Part shown: piece by piece, positions 8,689 through 18,084 of the stretch
Layout: the number at the start of each line of letters is the position of its first letter
Numbering within the stretch: position 1 is the stretch's first letter
NCBI RefSeq assembly: GCF_000184945.1
Contig: NZ_GL586311.1
Coordinates: 2,383,753-2,447,752, forward strand
Source of the DNA: Segatella buccae ATCC 33574
Lineage (GTDB): Bacteria > Bacteroidota > Bacteroidia > Bacteroidales > Bacteroidaceae
Direction: 5' to 3'
Length of the DNA stretch: 64,000 nucleotides
Program-made: the position numbers and the translations under genes
Notes under the pieces: generated by a model
Seen by the model: the letters and a program-made list of their open reading frames with translations, nothing else
Databases searched by the model: none
Told to the model about the DNA's origin: nothing

Positions 8689-10317
8689 TTATTTTGAAGG
8701 AATGTAGATGACGCGCACATTGTCAACCTTGATGTCAATCTTGCCCTTGTTTTTCCCTTCATTGCATTCCATCAGGCGGAACTGGTTAATTCCCTGCTTC
8801 ACAATGTCAGCATAGGTAAGACCTTTGAAACATCCGAAATTGTCGAGGCTGACCACAGCACGATACCACTTGCCCTTAGGATTCCGGTCGTTGATGTCGG
8901 CCAAAACCGGATGCGTGAACGTCCAAGGCTTTTCTACACCGCTCCATTCTACTCCGTTACCTCCTATGAAATAGTAGTATTCCTTATCTCCTATCGGCTG
9001 AATCAGATAGCGAATCATACCCGAGAAAGTGTCACTGTTGAAATCTGAATTGTTGTCATAGACATTATAGGCCAGATAAATGTCTTTGGCAGAAGCCGTC
9101 GAGGGGATATTCGCTGACAGGGGGAATGAATTTCCATTCCAGTCTTTACGCCAATAGATCATAGTTCCCCAACCATTTCCACCATTGTTCGTTACGTTGA
9201 TATGGCCAAATATCCCATCAGCCGTACCGCTGTCTTCGTAAATAGCATTCGGGCCCCAGCCATTGTCGATAGCATCACCGTCGAAAGTGGTCAAGAGCGT
9301 AGTCCTATCATAGAAGCTCTGCGACGAGGTTACGGAACCGCCCGGAGTCTTCACGGTGAGCGTGGTGCCACTGCCGGCTGTCGGCTTTTTCTTGAAATCG
9401 ACATAGATGGTGTCAAGAGATGCAGAAACGGTGAAGTCGCTTTGCTTCAACGTCACATCTCCATAAGTGACAGACTCAACCTGAACAAATTCACGACCGG
9501 TGATAATCAGCGTCTCGCCTATCTGCGGCATGTCGGAGGAAATGTAACTGATAACAGGCTTGCCCGGAACTTTATAGTAGCCCACATAGGTAATACCGGC
9601 AGCACACTCCATGACCAGCGTACCCGAATCAGGGGCCTCAGCCGGAACGATGGCTCCCACGATGGAGCTTGTCTCATAGGCATTGGTAGCCGTATTCAGG
9701 TAGTGGTTTTGCTTGATGTTGAAATAGTCGGTGATGTCAACATGCTTGCCACCCACTTCTTTCCACACAGTTGTGTCCAGCTGAGCCGACTGCAAATCGG
9801 TGATATACATTTTCTCAATGTCCACAAGATTGAGTCCGTTCAGCCGCAATGTATCACCCGTTTGGCGGGGATAGTTGGCATCGATGCGCCGAAGTTGTGG
9901 ACCGGGAGCCGTTATCTTGAAAGCATACACGGCCGTGCCGTGGCTTGTCTCCACCCGTATCTCATCTTTGATGTTGCTGTTGAAAGCCGAAAGTTTGAAC
10001 CCGTCTTTCTCCGAAGGAATCGTTACCATGATACTGTGGTCGGTGTTCATGGTCGGATTGAAATATACCTCCTGATCATTGATGTACACTTTCTGTGCAT
10101 GGCACAGATTGGTACCTATGATGGCAATGAGCTGTCCGGCCCCCGACTTGGTAAACAGACTGTCGGCCTTTGCCGGGTCGGGCACACGCACACCGGTGAT
10201 CGTAGGTTGCCCGCCTGCCGAATCGTCATCGCTGCAAGACGTAAATACGAAAGAGAATGCCATCAGGAGCAACAACGTCCCAAGACTCTTTCCGATATTA
10301 TTTCTATTCTTTTTCAT
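8689..10317 (-). CDS. Surface glycan-binding lipoprotein with IPT/TIG domains
   Basis: Lipoprotein of 542 residues, Cys28 in FTSCSDDD. Residues about 38-330 hold successive Ig-like IPT/TIG units (TITGVRVPD, IIGTNLCHAQKVYIND, LRLNGLNLVDIEKMYI, LIITGREFVQVESVTYGD). The C-terminal half, about 340-542, is a beta-sandwich rich in Trp and Tyr like the glycan-binding end of SGBP-B proteins. Such proteins sit downstream of susD, are anchored on the cell surface and hold the polysaccharide near the SusCD transporter. Sequence among them is poorly conserved, so the ligand (mannan or glucomannan) is inferred from the operon. It has no catalytic motif. Confidence 0.83.
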   Translation of the reverse strand: MKKNRNNIGKSLGTLLLLMAFSFVFTSCSDDDSAGGQPTITGVRVPDPAKADSLFTKSGAGQLIAIIGTNLCHAQKVYINDQEVYFNPTMNTDHSIMVTIPSEKDGFKLSAFNSNIKDEIRVETSHGTAVYAFKITAPGPQLRRIDANYPRQTGDTLRLNGLNLVDIEKMYITDLQSAQLDTTVWKEVGGKHVDITDYFNIKQNHYLNTATNAYETSSIVGAIVPAEAPDSGTLVMECAAGITYVGYYKVPGKPVISYISSDMPQIGETLIITGREFVQVESVTYGDVTLKQSDFTVSASLDTIYVDFKKKPTAGSGTTLTVKTPGGSVTSSQSFYDRTTLLTTFDGDAIDNGWGPNAIYEDSGTADGIFGHINVTNNGGNGWGTMIYWRKDWNGNSFPLSANIPSTASAKDIYLAYNVYDNNSDFNSDTFSGMIRYLIQPIGDKEYYYFIGGNGVEWSGVEKPWTFTHPVLADINDRNPKGKWYRAVVSLDNFGCFKGLTYADIVKQGINQFRLMECNEGKNKGKIDIKVDNVRVIYIPSK

Positions 10318-10344
10318 AAGAAAATCCTATTATATTTACTTGAA

Positions 10345-12132
10345 TTACTTACCGCTGCCAAAGTTGTAAGCCTGCGGTGCCTCATTGAAATAATGATTCT
10401 GTATGACATCACTCTCCGGATAAGGCATAAAGATGTTCGCCTCGCTCAAAGTGATGGCTTGATACCCCGGCACATATTTTCTCAAAAGACTGTTCAAATC
10501 ATACTTATATCCCTGCGCAGCAGTTTGAATCGGCGTGTTGTCATTCTCGGATACCGTGATTTTGTCATTCCAATAGACACGCCCCTTCGAATCGGCAATG
10601 TACCATGTTTTCACTCCGGGAGGGATACAGCGATAGCTAAATGTCCCATCTGCATTCTTGAAGAGATTGTTCTCGCGTATTTCAAAGCCACGATGCTGCT
10701 TGTTGTTGAAAAAATCAAGCATGGTCTGGGGCTTCCAACGATACCATGTCACCATATCCCACCAGTTGCAATACTCCATGCAGAACTCGATGCGGCGTTC
10801 ACGAATCAAGTCGCTGAATGTAATCTTGGTGTATGGCTCCACACCAGCACGCACACGCACAGCATTGAAAGCCGCAAGTGCCTGCGCATCTGAAGTCTCT
10901 GCGTTGTTGCCGAGAATGGCCTCGGCCTTCATCAAATAGACATCGGCCAAACGTTGAATATACGTATTCAGCGGTGAAGCCATCTGCGCCAAATTGCAAG
11001 GGGCGACATCCGCTTTGGTGCCCAGCACACCTTTCTTCAGCTGCATCCAGTTGTGGGCATAGGTATACCCCCCCTCTGCTTTCTTGATGTAACTGTAATG
11101 ATGGTTGGGAGTAAAGAACGTGGCGTTGATACGTGCCGAGTCGGCCGGCTCCTCATTATAGATATCGATCATATCCACAGAGGCAACAAGAGCCCCACCC
11201 CATACATTGACATCGGTCACTTCAGGAAAAGCCAAATCGGAATAAAGCGCATTCCTTGTCCCCCACTCGTCTGTATTGGGGTCTGCCCAGCGCATGGCAA
11301 GGATAGTTTCACTATTGTCATTGTTCTGTGCCTTGAAGAGATCTTCATAGTTGGGCAACAGCGAATACTGCCCACAGTTGATGACCTCATCGCAGAGAGT
11401 AACCACCTCCTGCAATATTTTGTCGTCGCGACTGTGGTCTCCCTTTGCCGAAGACCATCCGCTCTGTGCCAACAACGCCTTGGCCAATGCCGCTTTGGCA
11501 GCATAGCGTGAGGGATGATGGTCTGTCCCCGTTTCGGGCAATAGCTCTACAGCCTTACGAAAGTCGCGGACAATGAACTTCAGCACGTCTGTTTCTGGAT
11601 TCAAGGGCTGCACAGGATTGTCCACCATCTTTTGATTGTCTTCAAACAAGATGTTGTCTCCCCAGCCACGAAGCAAGTAGAAGTAGGCCCAGCCGCGCAT
11701 GAGATAGCACTCACCTTCTGCCGCATTCTTCACGCTTTCCGTGACAGCAGAGGTTGTGTAGTGCTGCAAATTATACAACACGGCATTGCTCATAGTCACC
11801 ACGTTATAGAGTGACGACCACGCCAAGCTCATGTCCTCAGTCAGGCCGGTCACCTGAAATTTGGCAAACTCCGCACTCACGTATGGATTCCAGGCATCAT
11901 TGGCGCGATAGGAGCCCATACCGACAAAAGCCCGGCGATTGAAGTTAAACCAAGCCCGGTTGTAGAGTGGTTCGGTGCCTTTCATCACTGCCTTGTCGGA
12001 GGAGTAGTAGGTCGGGGCCGTATATTGACCTTTGGGCTTCTGGTCGAGGAAATCCTCGCTACAACTGGTCAATGACAGTGAGAGACCTGCCAGAGCAGCC
12101 ACCATTATCACATTTATCTTTTTCATATTCAT
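10345..12132 (-). CDS. SusD/RagB-family glycan-binding lipoprotein
   Basis: Outer-membrane lipoprotein of 595 residues. The signal peptide ends at Cys24 in LTSCSEDFLDQKPKG, the typical SusD opening. The helical TPR-like core follows (AEGECYLMRGWAYFYLLRGWG near 140; YAAKAALAKALLAQSGW near 210), and the RagB/SusD C-terminal part is seen in LADVYLMKAEAILGN and IRERRIEFCMEYCNWWDMV. It forms the lid of the SusC channel and binds the incoming oligosaccharide. Only 16 bases separate it from susC, so the two are co-translated in one transcript. Family certain; ligand inferred as mannan or glucomannan. Confidence 0.95.
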   Translation of the reverse strand: MNMKKINVIMVAALAGLSLSLTSCSEDFLDQKPKGQYTAPTYYSSDKAVMKGTEPLYNRAWFNFNRRAFVGMGSYRANDAWNPYVSAEFAKFQVTGLTEDMSLAWSSLYNVVTMSNAVLYNLQHYTTSAVTESVKNAAEGECYLMRGWAYFYLLRGWGDNILFEDNQKMVDNPVQPLNPETDVLKFIVRDFRKAVELLPETGTDHHPSRYAAKAALAKALLAQSGWSSAKGDHSRDDKILQEVVTLCDEVINCGQYSLLPNYEDLFKAQNNDNSETILAMRWADPNTDEWGTRNALYSDLAFPEVTDVNVWGGALVASVDMIDIYNEEPADSARINATFFTPNHHYSYIKKAEGGYTYAHNWMQLKKGVLGTKADVAPCNLAQMASPLNTYIQRLADVYLMKAEAILGNNAETSDAQALAAFNAVRVRAGVEPYTKITFSDLIRERRIEFCMEYCNWWDMVTWYRWKPQTMLDFFNNKQHRGFEIRENNLFKNADGTFSYRCIPPGVKTWYIADSKGRVYWNDKITVSENDNTPIQTAAQGYKYDLNSLLRKYVPGYQAITLSEANIFMPYPESDVIQNHYFNEAPQAYNFGSGK

Positions 12133-12148
12133 TGCTCGAATTATAAGT

Positions 12149-15100
12149 TTAGAATTTGACCTTCACGCCGAATGTATAGATGCGTTGCGAAGGATAGCGG
12201 TAGTTGTCGATGCCCTGCAGGATAACGCTCTGCCCCTGTGCTCCAACCTCCGGGTCGTATCCGTTGTATCCGCAAATGGTGAACAGGTTTTGAATGTTTC
12301 CATACACCTGCACCCAATCGATCTTCAGCGGATTGAGCCATTTCTTGGGAAGGTTGTAAGCCAACGACAATGTTTTCAGACGGAGATAGGATCCGTTCTC
12401 CACAAAACGGTCGCTCACACGGTTATTGTCATTCAGACTCGTGCCTGCCGCACTGATACGTTGCACCGATGCCGTATTTGCATTGGGGACATACACATTG
12501 GAGATGTCAGTGGCCGAGCCGTTGGGATCGATGAGCTCCACATGCGCGTAGTTGGCCACCTCGCTCATCTTGTTGCCATATCCCTGTGTGTTCGTGTGGT
12601 CTTGACGCACAAGATTGTAGATGTCGCCGCCCACGCTACCGTTCAGGAAAAAACTCAATTCAAAGTTCCTCCACGTGATGACATTGTTCAGACCGAAAGT
12701 GAAATCGGGGTTCGGATCGCCGATATAGGTGCGGTCGGCCTCCGTGATCTTGCCATCCTTGTTGATATCTTCATAGATATAATCTCCTACCCAAATGCCA
12801 TTCTGCGCAATGGGTTGAAGATTCTTGTTCGTATCGACCGGTCGTGCAACGGGCACTCTGTTTCCCGAAGCATCAAGCAGGAACTCACCTTGTGCGTTCC
12901 GCTGATAGAAGTCGCTCTCTTTGGTGAACATGCCGATCACCTTGTAGCCATAGAAGCGGCCTACAGGTCCACCTACCTCAGAAAGCGTATAGGTATTGGT
13001 TCCGATGGTTCCGGGTATGGTAGAGCTCTCGCTGTTCAGGGCTGTCAACTTGTTGCGGTTGAAAGAGAGCGTCGCTCCCGTGCGCCACTGCAAGTCTTTG
13101 GTCATGATGTTGACGGTATTCAAAGAAAACTCGATACCCTTATTCTGCAAACTGCCCTTGTTCACCCAAGGAGACGACATGCCCATATAGTCGTTGTTGA
13201 TGACGTAGGATGGCAGTACCGCTCTCATCAGGAGATTGTCCGTCTTTTTGAGATAAGCATCTACGATAAACTCGATGCGATTGTTCAAGACATTCAAGTC
13301 AAAACCTACATTCCAAGCCCGCGTGCTCTCCCACTTCAAGTTCTCGTTGGCAAAGTTGCCCGGATAGTATCCCGTGCCCCAAGCTGTGGAAGTGTTGGCC
13401 ATTGTTGCACCGTAGGCGAAAGAGGCCGACTGCTGGTTGCCGACAAGTCCCCATCCCAAACGGAGTTTCAAGTTGTCTATCCACTTGGCATTCTTCATGA
13501 AGTCTTCATTGCTCACACGCCATGCCAAGGCTGCCGACGGGAACCATCCCCACCGCTTGTTTTTGCCGAAGCTCGACGAACCGTCGGTACGAAGGGTGGC
13601 GGTAACGAGGTAACGATCCAGCAAATTATAGTTCACACGACCGAAGTACGACTCGATAGACCATTGGGTGCCATCGTCGCCGGAGTTGGTGGCCGTTGTT
13701 GCATTACCCACATCCAGCGAATGAATGATGTCGGAGATATAGCCCTTACGGGAACCTGAGAGCGATTCCCAGTTGCCCCACTGCGCTTCATGCCCGCCCA
13801 TGATCTGGAACCGGTGCGATTTCCACGGCTCGAAGTCATAAGTGGCGTATTGTTTGAACGAGTTGTACTTGCTCAGGTTCTTTCTGCGAGTGCTCAAAGA
13901 TTCATTTTTGATCATCCCGTAAGAATATTCCGGAGTGAAGTAATAATTGTTCAGCCAACCACGGTTTCCACCATATTCTATACGGATGCTCAAACCTTTC
14001 AGGGGCATGATATTGGCATAGACATTATAGTCAAGCTGGTAGTTGTTGGTGCGGTTCTCCTTCATGTTGGCCTCAAAGATGGGGTTGCTGTAATAAGTAC
14101 CGGTATCATTGATTTTCGGGAAGCCATACGTGCCGTCCGGATTGCGCGGCGCAACATCGGGAAACTGGTTGAGTGCCGTGTTGATCACGTTGTTCTCCGT
14201 AAAGGTGATGAGCTGCTTCGTGTTGGCGTATGCCGCGTTGAAGCCCACCTGCAACCAGTTGGTGATGTTGGTGTCAAAGTTGGCACGGAAGCTGGCGCGG
14301 GTGAAGCCCGAGCCTATACCCACACCGTCTTGATCGAGATAGCCGCCACTCAAGGAGTAGTGCATGTCCTTGTTACCGCCATTGATGTTCACCGAGTGGT
14401 TTTGCATGAAGGCCGTCTGGAAAAGTTCGTCCTGCCAGTCGGTGCCGTTGGTGAGCAGCGAGGGGTCTTTATAGTCTTCGCGGGTGCCCCAGCCTTGAAT
14501 GGCCGCACGCACATTATAGAACTCCGCATACTGCGGCAGGTTCATCACACTGAGTTTCTTGGGGAGGGCCTGCCAGCCGATATACCCCTCATACTGTATT
14601 TTGGCCTTGCCGTCTTGTCCCCGCTTGGTGGTGATCATCACCACACCATTGGAAGCACGCGAACCGTAGATGGCCGTGGCCGAAGCGTCTTTCAGCACCT
14701 CAATGGAGGTGATGTCAGAAGGGTTGATACTGGCCAGCACACTCGAACTGCCTGAAGTATTGCCGCTCGTGGCGATACCGTCGATAACATACAGCGGCTC
14801 GTTGCCATTCAAGGTGTTGATACCGCGAATCTGCACGGAGATGCCACCACCCGGCGCACCGGAGTTCTGCATCACCTGCACACCGGCTATGCGTCCTTGC
14901 ATGGCCTGCTCAAGCGAAGTGTTGACACCCTGCTTGATGGCATCTTCATTGATCGAAGCCACCGAGCCGGTGAGGTCGGAACGCTTCATCACACCATAGC
15001 CCACAACGACAATGTCGTTAAGCGTCTGTGCATCTTCGCTCATGGTCACATTCAGACGGCCGCTTGCGGGCACTTTGGCTGTGAGCGTGGCATAACCGAC

Positions 15101-15373
15101 ATACGAAAATTCCAATGTCTGTCCGGGTTTGGCGTTCACGGAATAGTTACCGTCAAGGTCGGTAACGGCTCCCGTAGCCCCCCCTTTAATTTTCACTGTC
15201 ACTCCGATGATTGGCTCTCCGCTACTGCCATCCGTGACCGTACCGGTCACTTTGACCTGTGCAAAAGCCGTCAGAGGAAGCAACAACATAAACAATAGCA
15301 CCATTGCCTTACCCAAGGAAGGCATGTGCCTCAAATCAAAACTGTCGTGATTCATACTTATAGCTGTTTCCAT
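12149..15373 (-). CDS. SusC/RagA-family TonB-dependent transporter
   Basis: Outer-membrane receptor of 1074 residues. The long N terminus ends in a signal peptide (MVLLFMLLLPLTAFAQ); starts at residue 7 or 17 are also possible. A carboxypeptidase-regulatory-like domain follows (VKVTGTVTDGSSGEPIIGV, about 40-115), then the plug with the SusC signatures VVVGYGVMKRSDLTGSV, QIRGINTLNGNEPLYVIDG and EVLKDASATAIYGSRASNGV, then a 22-strand barrel ending in the aromatic terminus FGVKVKF. With SusD it imports manno-oligosaccharides, driven by TonB. It lies 80 bases after the GH5_7 gene, in the same transcription unit. Confidence 0.96.
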   Translation of the reverse strand: METAISMNHDSFDLRHMPSLGKAMVLLFMLLLPLTAFAQVKVTGTVTDGSSGEPIIGVTVKIKGGATGAVTDLDGNYSVNAKPGQTLEFSYVGYATLTAKVPASGRLNVTMSEDAQTLNDIVVVGYGVMKRSDLTGSVASINEDAIKQGVNTSLEQAMQGRIAGVQVMQNSGAPGGGISVQIRGINTLNGNEPLYVIDGIATSGNTSGSSSVLASINPSDITSIEVLKDASATAIYGSRASNGVVMITTKRGQDGKAKIQYEGYIGWQALPKKLSVMNLPQYAEFYNVRAAIQGWGTREDYKDPSLLTNGTDWQDELFQTAFMQNHSVNINGGNKDMHYSLSGGYLDQDGVGIGSGFTRASFRANFDTNITNWLQVGFNAAYANTKQLITFTENNVINTALNQFPDVAPRNPDGTYGFPKINDTGTYYSNPIFEANMKENRTNNYQLDYNVYANIMPLKGLSIRIEYGGNRGWLNNYYFTPEYSYGMIKNESLSTRRKNLSKYNSFKQYATYDFEPWKSHRFQIMGGHEAQWGNWESLSGSRKGYISDIIHSLDVGNATTATNSGDDGTQWSIESYFGRVNYNLLDRYLVTATLRTDGSSSFGKNKRWGWFPSAALAWRVSNEDFMKNAKWIDNLKLRLGWGLVGNQQSASFAYGATMANTSTAWGTGYYPGNFANENLKWESTRAWNVGFDLNVLNNRIEFIVDAYLKKTDNLLMRAVLPSYVINNDYMGMSSPWVNKGSLQNKGIEFSLNTVNIMTKDLQWRTGATLSFNRNKLTALNSESSTIPGTIGTNTYTLSEVGGPVGRFYGYKVIGMFTKESDFYQRNAQGEFLLDASGNRVPVARPVDTNKNLQPIAQNGIWVGDYIYEDINKDGKITEADRTYIGDPNPDFTFGLNNVITWRNFELSFFLNGSVGGDIYNLVRQDHTNTQGYGNKMSEVANYAHVELIDPNGSATDISNVYVPNANTASVQRISAAGTSLNDNNRVSDRFVENGSYLRLKTLSLAYNLPKKWLNPLKIDWVQVYGNIQNLFTICGYNGYDPEVGAQGQSVILQGIDNYRYPSQRIYTFGVKVKF

Positions 15374-15453
15374 TAGATATTATAATGATTTATTTTACGA
15401 GTTATCCGTGGCTTTCCGTCAGCTTCCCGATACGGTTCCGCTGCTCCACAAGC

Positions 15454-16761
15454 CTACCGGTGGCTCCGGCTTTTATGCTTGCTTTGCCCAAGACGGCGCA
15501 TTCTCTCCACCTCCGCTTTCACCACCTGCAAGGTTGTCGTGTCCGTGACAAACACGGAGTTGAGGCCCTGTGCCTCCTGCGCGGGGTCGCCGGTATAATC
15601 ATCGCCCACTTCCCACTGCTCATGTCGGGGCTTTGCAAAGCCGCCCCATCCCCAGAAATTGCAGCCGGCAAAGTAGCCGCCCTTCTCGGCATTGTCGCCC
15701 ACGAGAGAGAACACATACTTATAATAGCCGTCGCGGCCTTCGGTTGTCGAAGATAGGGAGAACGAAAATCCGTCGCGGGGATAGCCGAACTCTTCCATCA
15801 CAAGCGGCTTGCTGAGCCGAGCACATATCGCCAAATGGCGGTCGATATAGTCTTTGGTGTTCCGGCAACTCACGGCCAGGTCTTCCACCAAGTGGTCGGC
15901 CCGTGCCCATCCCCAGTTGTAGGGCCACAGGTGGATGTTGCAATAGTCGATGTTCTTGTCAGCACAGATGCGCTCATACACTCCATAGTCGTTTTCGCAT
16001 CCCCAACTACCCTCACTGCCGATGCTTACAAGGTGGTTTGCGTCAAGGGAGCGGATAAGGGCCGAAGCCTCGGCAAGCCACTTCTCGAAGGCCGGCAATG
16101 CTTCTGTCGAAAAAGCCCGGGGCTCGTTTCCTATCTGCCAACTCATGATGGCCGGATCGTCGGTGTATTTCAGCCCCGTGTAGCGGTTGGTTCGTGACAA
16201 GATAAAACGCACGTAGTCATAGAACAGTTGGTGTGCCTTCTCACAGGTGGCATAGCGGGCCACAAACTTCATAAAGGCCGGATAGCCGTCTTCATCCGGC
16301 CGTGGAGCCTTGCCTTCGCCTGCCTGTTCGAGATAATAGCCATAGCCCCCACTCCACTCCCAAGAATTGTTGAGATAGAGCACTGCCACCATCCTCCGCT
16401 TCCCCATCTCCATGAGCAGATAGTCGAGGCCGGCCAGAATCGTATCGTTATAGACTCCCGGAGCCTCCTGCAACGTAGGCTCGACCTTGGTCTTTATGCC
16501 CCGTTGGCCATCGGAACCGACAAGTATCCTCAAATTGTCTATTCCCATGGCCCTCATCCGGTCGAGCTCTTTGCACAGCCGGGCGCGGTTGCCTCCCTGC
16601 CCCTCAGAACCGAGAATGGCACCATACCAAAAATTGGTGCCCACATAATAATAAGGTATACCGTCTCTCACAAAATGACCGTCTTTCACCTGCACAAATC
16701 CCTTTTTGGCAGAGAGTGACAAAGCAGCGAGCATCATCAGACAACAAAAGATTTTTCTCAT
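15454..16761 (-). CDS. GH5 (subfamily 7-like) endo-beta-1,4-mannanase
   Basis: Exported 435-residue enzyme with signal peptide MRKIFCCLMMLAALSLSA. A single (beta/alpha)8 barrel fills the protein. Signatures of mannanase-type GH5 are FVRDGIPYYYVGTNFWYGAIL near 30, acid/base Glu213 in SWQIGNEPR and nucleophile Glu324 in VMEEFGYPRD; FWGWGG near 367 lines the active site. GH5_7 is the mannanase subfamily with this pattern of motifs. Two Cys at 6-7 lie inside the signal peptide and do not look like a lipobox. It stands before susC in the operon and would cut mannan into oligosaccharides. The C terminus (GQSKHKSRSHR) is basic and short. Confidence 0.9.
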   Translation of the reverse strand: MRKIFCCLMMLAALSLSAKKGFVQVKDGHFVRDGIPYYYVGTNFWYGAILGSEGQGGNRARLCKELDRMRAMGIDNLRILVGSDGQRGIKTKVEPTLQEAPGVYNDTILAGLDYLLMEMGKRRMVAVLYLNNSWEWSGGYGYYLEQAGEGKAPRPDEDGYPAFMKFVARYATCEKAHQLFYDYVRFILSRTNRYTGLKYTDDPAIMSWQIGNEPRAFSTEALPAFEKWLAEASALIRSLDANHLVSIGSEGSWGCENDYGVYERICADKNIDYCNIHLWPYNWGWARADHLVEDLAVSCRNTKDYIDRHLAICARLSKPLVMEEFGYPRDGFSFSLSSTTEGRDGYYKYVFSLVGDNAEKGGYFAGCNFWGWGGFAKPRHEQWEVGDDYTGDPAQEAQGLNSVFVTDTTTLQVVKAEVERMRRLGQSKHKSRSHR

Positions 16762-16841
16762 TGTAGTTTTTTGAAAGAGGGAGTCCTGCGCACAACGGGC
16801 AGAACCGCCCCTTTGGTTTCTATATGCTTATTTGTTCGACA

Positions 16842-17864
16842 TCATTTACGGACATATTTCTTGCCATCTACGATGACCAAGCCCTTATACGACTTGCCCA
16901 CCTGCTGTCCGGCAACATTGTAGGCTGTCTTGCGTTCAGGCTTCTTGAGAGCCTTTAAGCCATCGACACCTGTAGGAGAGGTAATGACCGACTCAATGCT
17001 TGCAAACTTCACCGTCGAAGGATAAACGGCATCTGCCTTACTGGCTTTGATGTAAATGTTCACGACATCTTCGGGCACAGTGGTTTCATCGATTGTAAAT
17101 CTAAACTCCGTTGAACCGACGGGAATATTAAACCATGCAATGCCTTTGGAGTCGTTGTCGGCTTCGACACACATATCTATCGTTGTCGGCTCGGAGAACA
17201 AGATCTTAAATGCCTGCACTTCCCCACTGCCTTTGGCGAATGTAGCGGTTTTTCCGTCTGTAGAGGCCAGCTTCAAACTTCCCCATTGGCCGGTATAAGT
17301 GATTTCACAAGGCATGGGAGCCGGAGAAATCAAGACGGTGCCCCCGGTCTGCTTGCATCCCCATGCAACACCGCCATAATGAATCTCTTCTTCCGTCCCA
17401 TCGTGCTTGATGAGCGCAACGCTCTTTATGTTGATGGAAGCGTCCGCAGTCTTGGCTTGTAAAGTGAAAGTGGTTATACTTCCCTCTGTCCCCTTAAAGT
17501 CGCCCGTCACTTCTGTGGCATCCTCCGGAAGGTCTTTATAGGCATTCAATGTTTCGGGGGTACCCGCCATCTTCAGCTGCATTCCCTGTTTGCCGTCCTT
17601 CGGTGTACCGGGGTTATAGGCTGCATAAACAACCTTATAGCCTTTGTATAACGACATGTCGATGGCCTTATCGGAAAGTTTGTATTCTCCCCATTGGGAA
17701 GTTGCACTCACGGTAATCTCACCACTGAGAACTGTCGTACTCTTTGCCGTGGTCTCATAATTCCACGGATTCGCATCAATGACAAAGCCATACTTTTTTG
17801 TCGTCACAGCATTCAAGGTCAAAACTGCAACCAACGCAGCAGCTAAAGTAAACATTTTCTTCAT
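16842..17864 (-). CDS. Secreted carbohydrate-binding-like protein with T9SS tail
   Basis: First gene of the mannan operon, 340 residues. A signal peptide (MKKMFTLAAALVAVLTLNA) is followed by two beta-rich units of about 120 residues each (25-145 and 148-290). They share a QWG(E/S)-KL motif, pointing to tandem carbohydrate-binding-module-like sandwiches. The last 35 residues, with YNVAGQQVGKSYKGLVIVDG and the basic end KKYVRK, look like the type A C-terminal sorting domain of the type IX secretion system in Prevotella and relatives. No catalytic motif is seen. I infer a secreted or surface-bound mannan-binding protein; no named family is claimed for the two repeats. Confidence 0.7.
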   Translation of the reverse strand: MKKMFTLAAALVAVLTLNAVTTKKYGFVIDANPWNYETTAKSTTVLSGEITVSATSQWGEYKLSDKAIDMSLYKGYKVVYAAYNPGTPKDGKQGMQLKMAGTPETLNAYKDLPEDATEVTGDFKGTEGSITTFTLQAKTADASINIKSVALIKHDGTEEEIHYGGVAWGCKQTGGTVLISPAPMPCEITYTGQWGSLKLASTDGKTATFAKGSGEVQAFKILFSEPTTIDMCVEADNDSKGIAWFNIPVGSTEFRFTIDETTVPEDVVNIYIKASKADAVYPSTVKFASIESVITSPTGVDGLKALKKPERKTAYNVAGQQVGKSYKGLVIVDGKKYVRK

Positions 17865-17952
17865 AAACGTAAAATAATTGGTTTTTAATAATTTATTTGG
17901 TAAGTTAATGATTGTATTGTACAGTTAGATTGGTGATTCTGATTACATGGTG

Positions 17953-18011
17953 CAAATGTAACCCATTAAATTGAAATACATTGATACTTTATTGCTCATT
18001 CTTAATACTTT
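17953..18011 (-). promoter_or_regulatory. Main promoter of the mannan locus with two-box operator
   Basis: On the minus strand AAAGTAT (within 18003-18011) is repeated after 21 bases as AAAGTATCAAT (17980-17990). Nineteen bases on comes the -7 element TACATTTG (17953-17960). There is no -33 TTTG. Box sequence, box-to-box distance and box-to-promoter distance are identical to the internal promoter at 7051-7109, while the bases between differ. The leader to the first ATG (17864) is about 80 bases. Confidence 0.72.
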
Positions 18012-18084
18012 TTTACGACAAGAGTTAAGAAATGCAAATCCGATAGTGGTCACTTCCCTTTTCTTCCACAACCGAAAAGATTCG

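Noticed and set aside
9202..10893. Plus-strand open frame of over 500 codons opposite the TIG protein and SusD
   Set aside because: Antisense shadow of two supported lipoprotein genes; the composition is Arg/His/Ile-rich without any motif.
12032..13759. Long plus-strand open frame opposite susC and susD
   Set aside because: It lies antisense to two certain genes, has no domain or start context, and its length comes from the codon use of the real genes.
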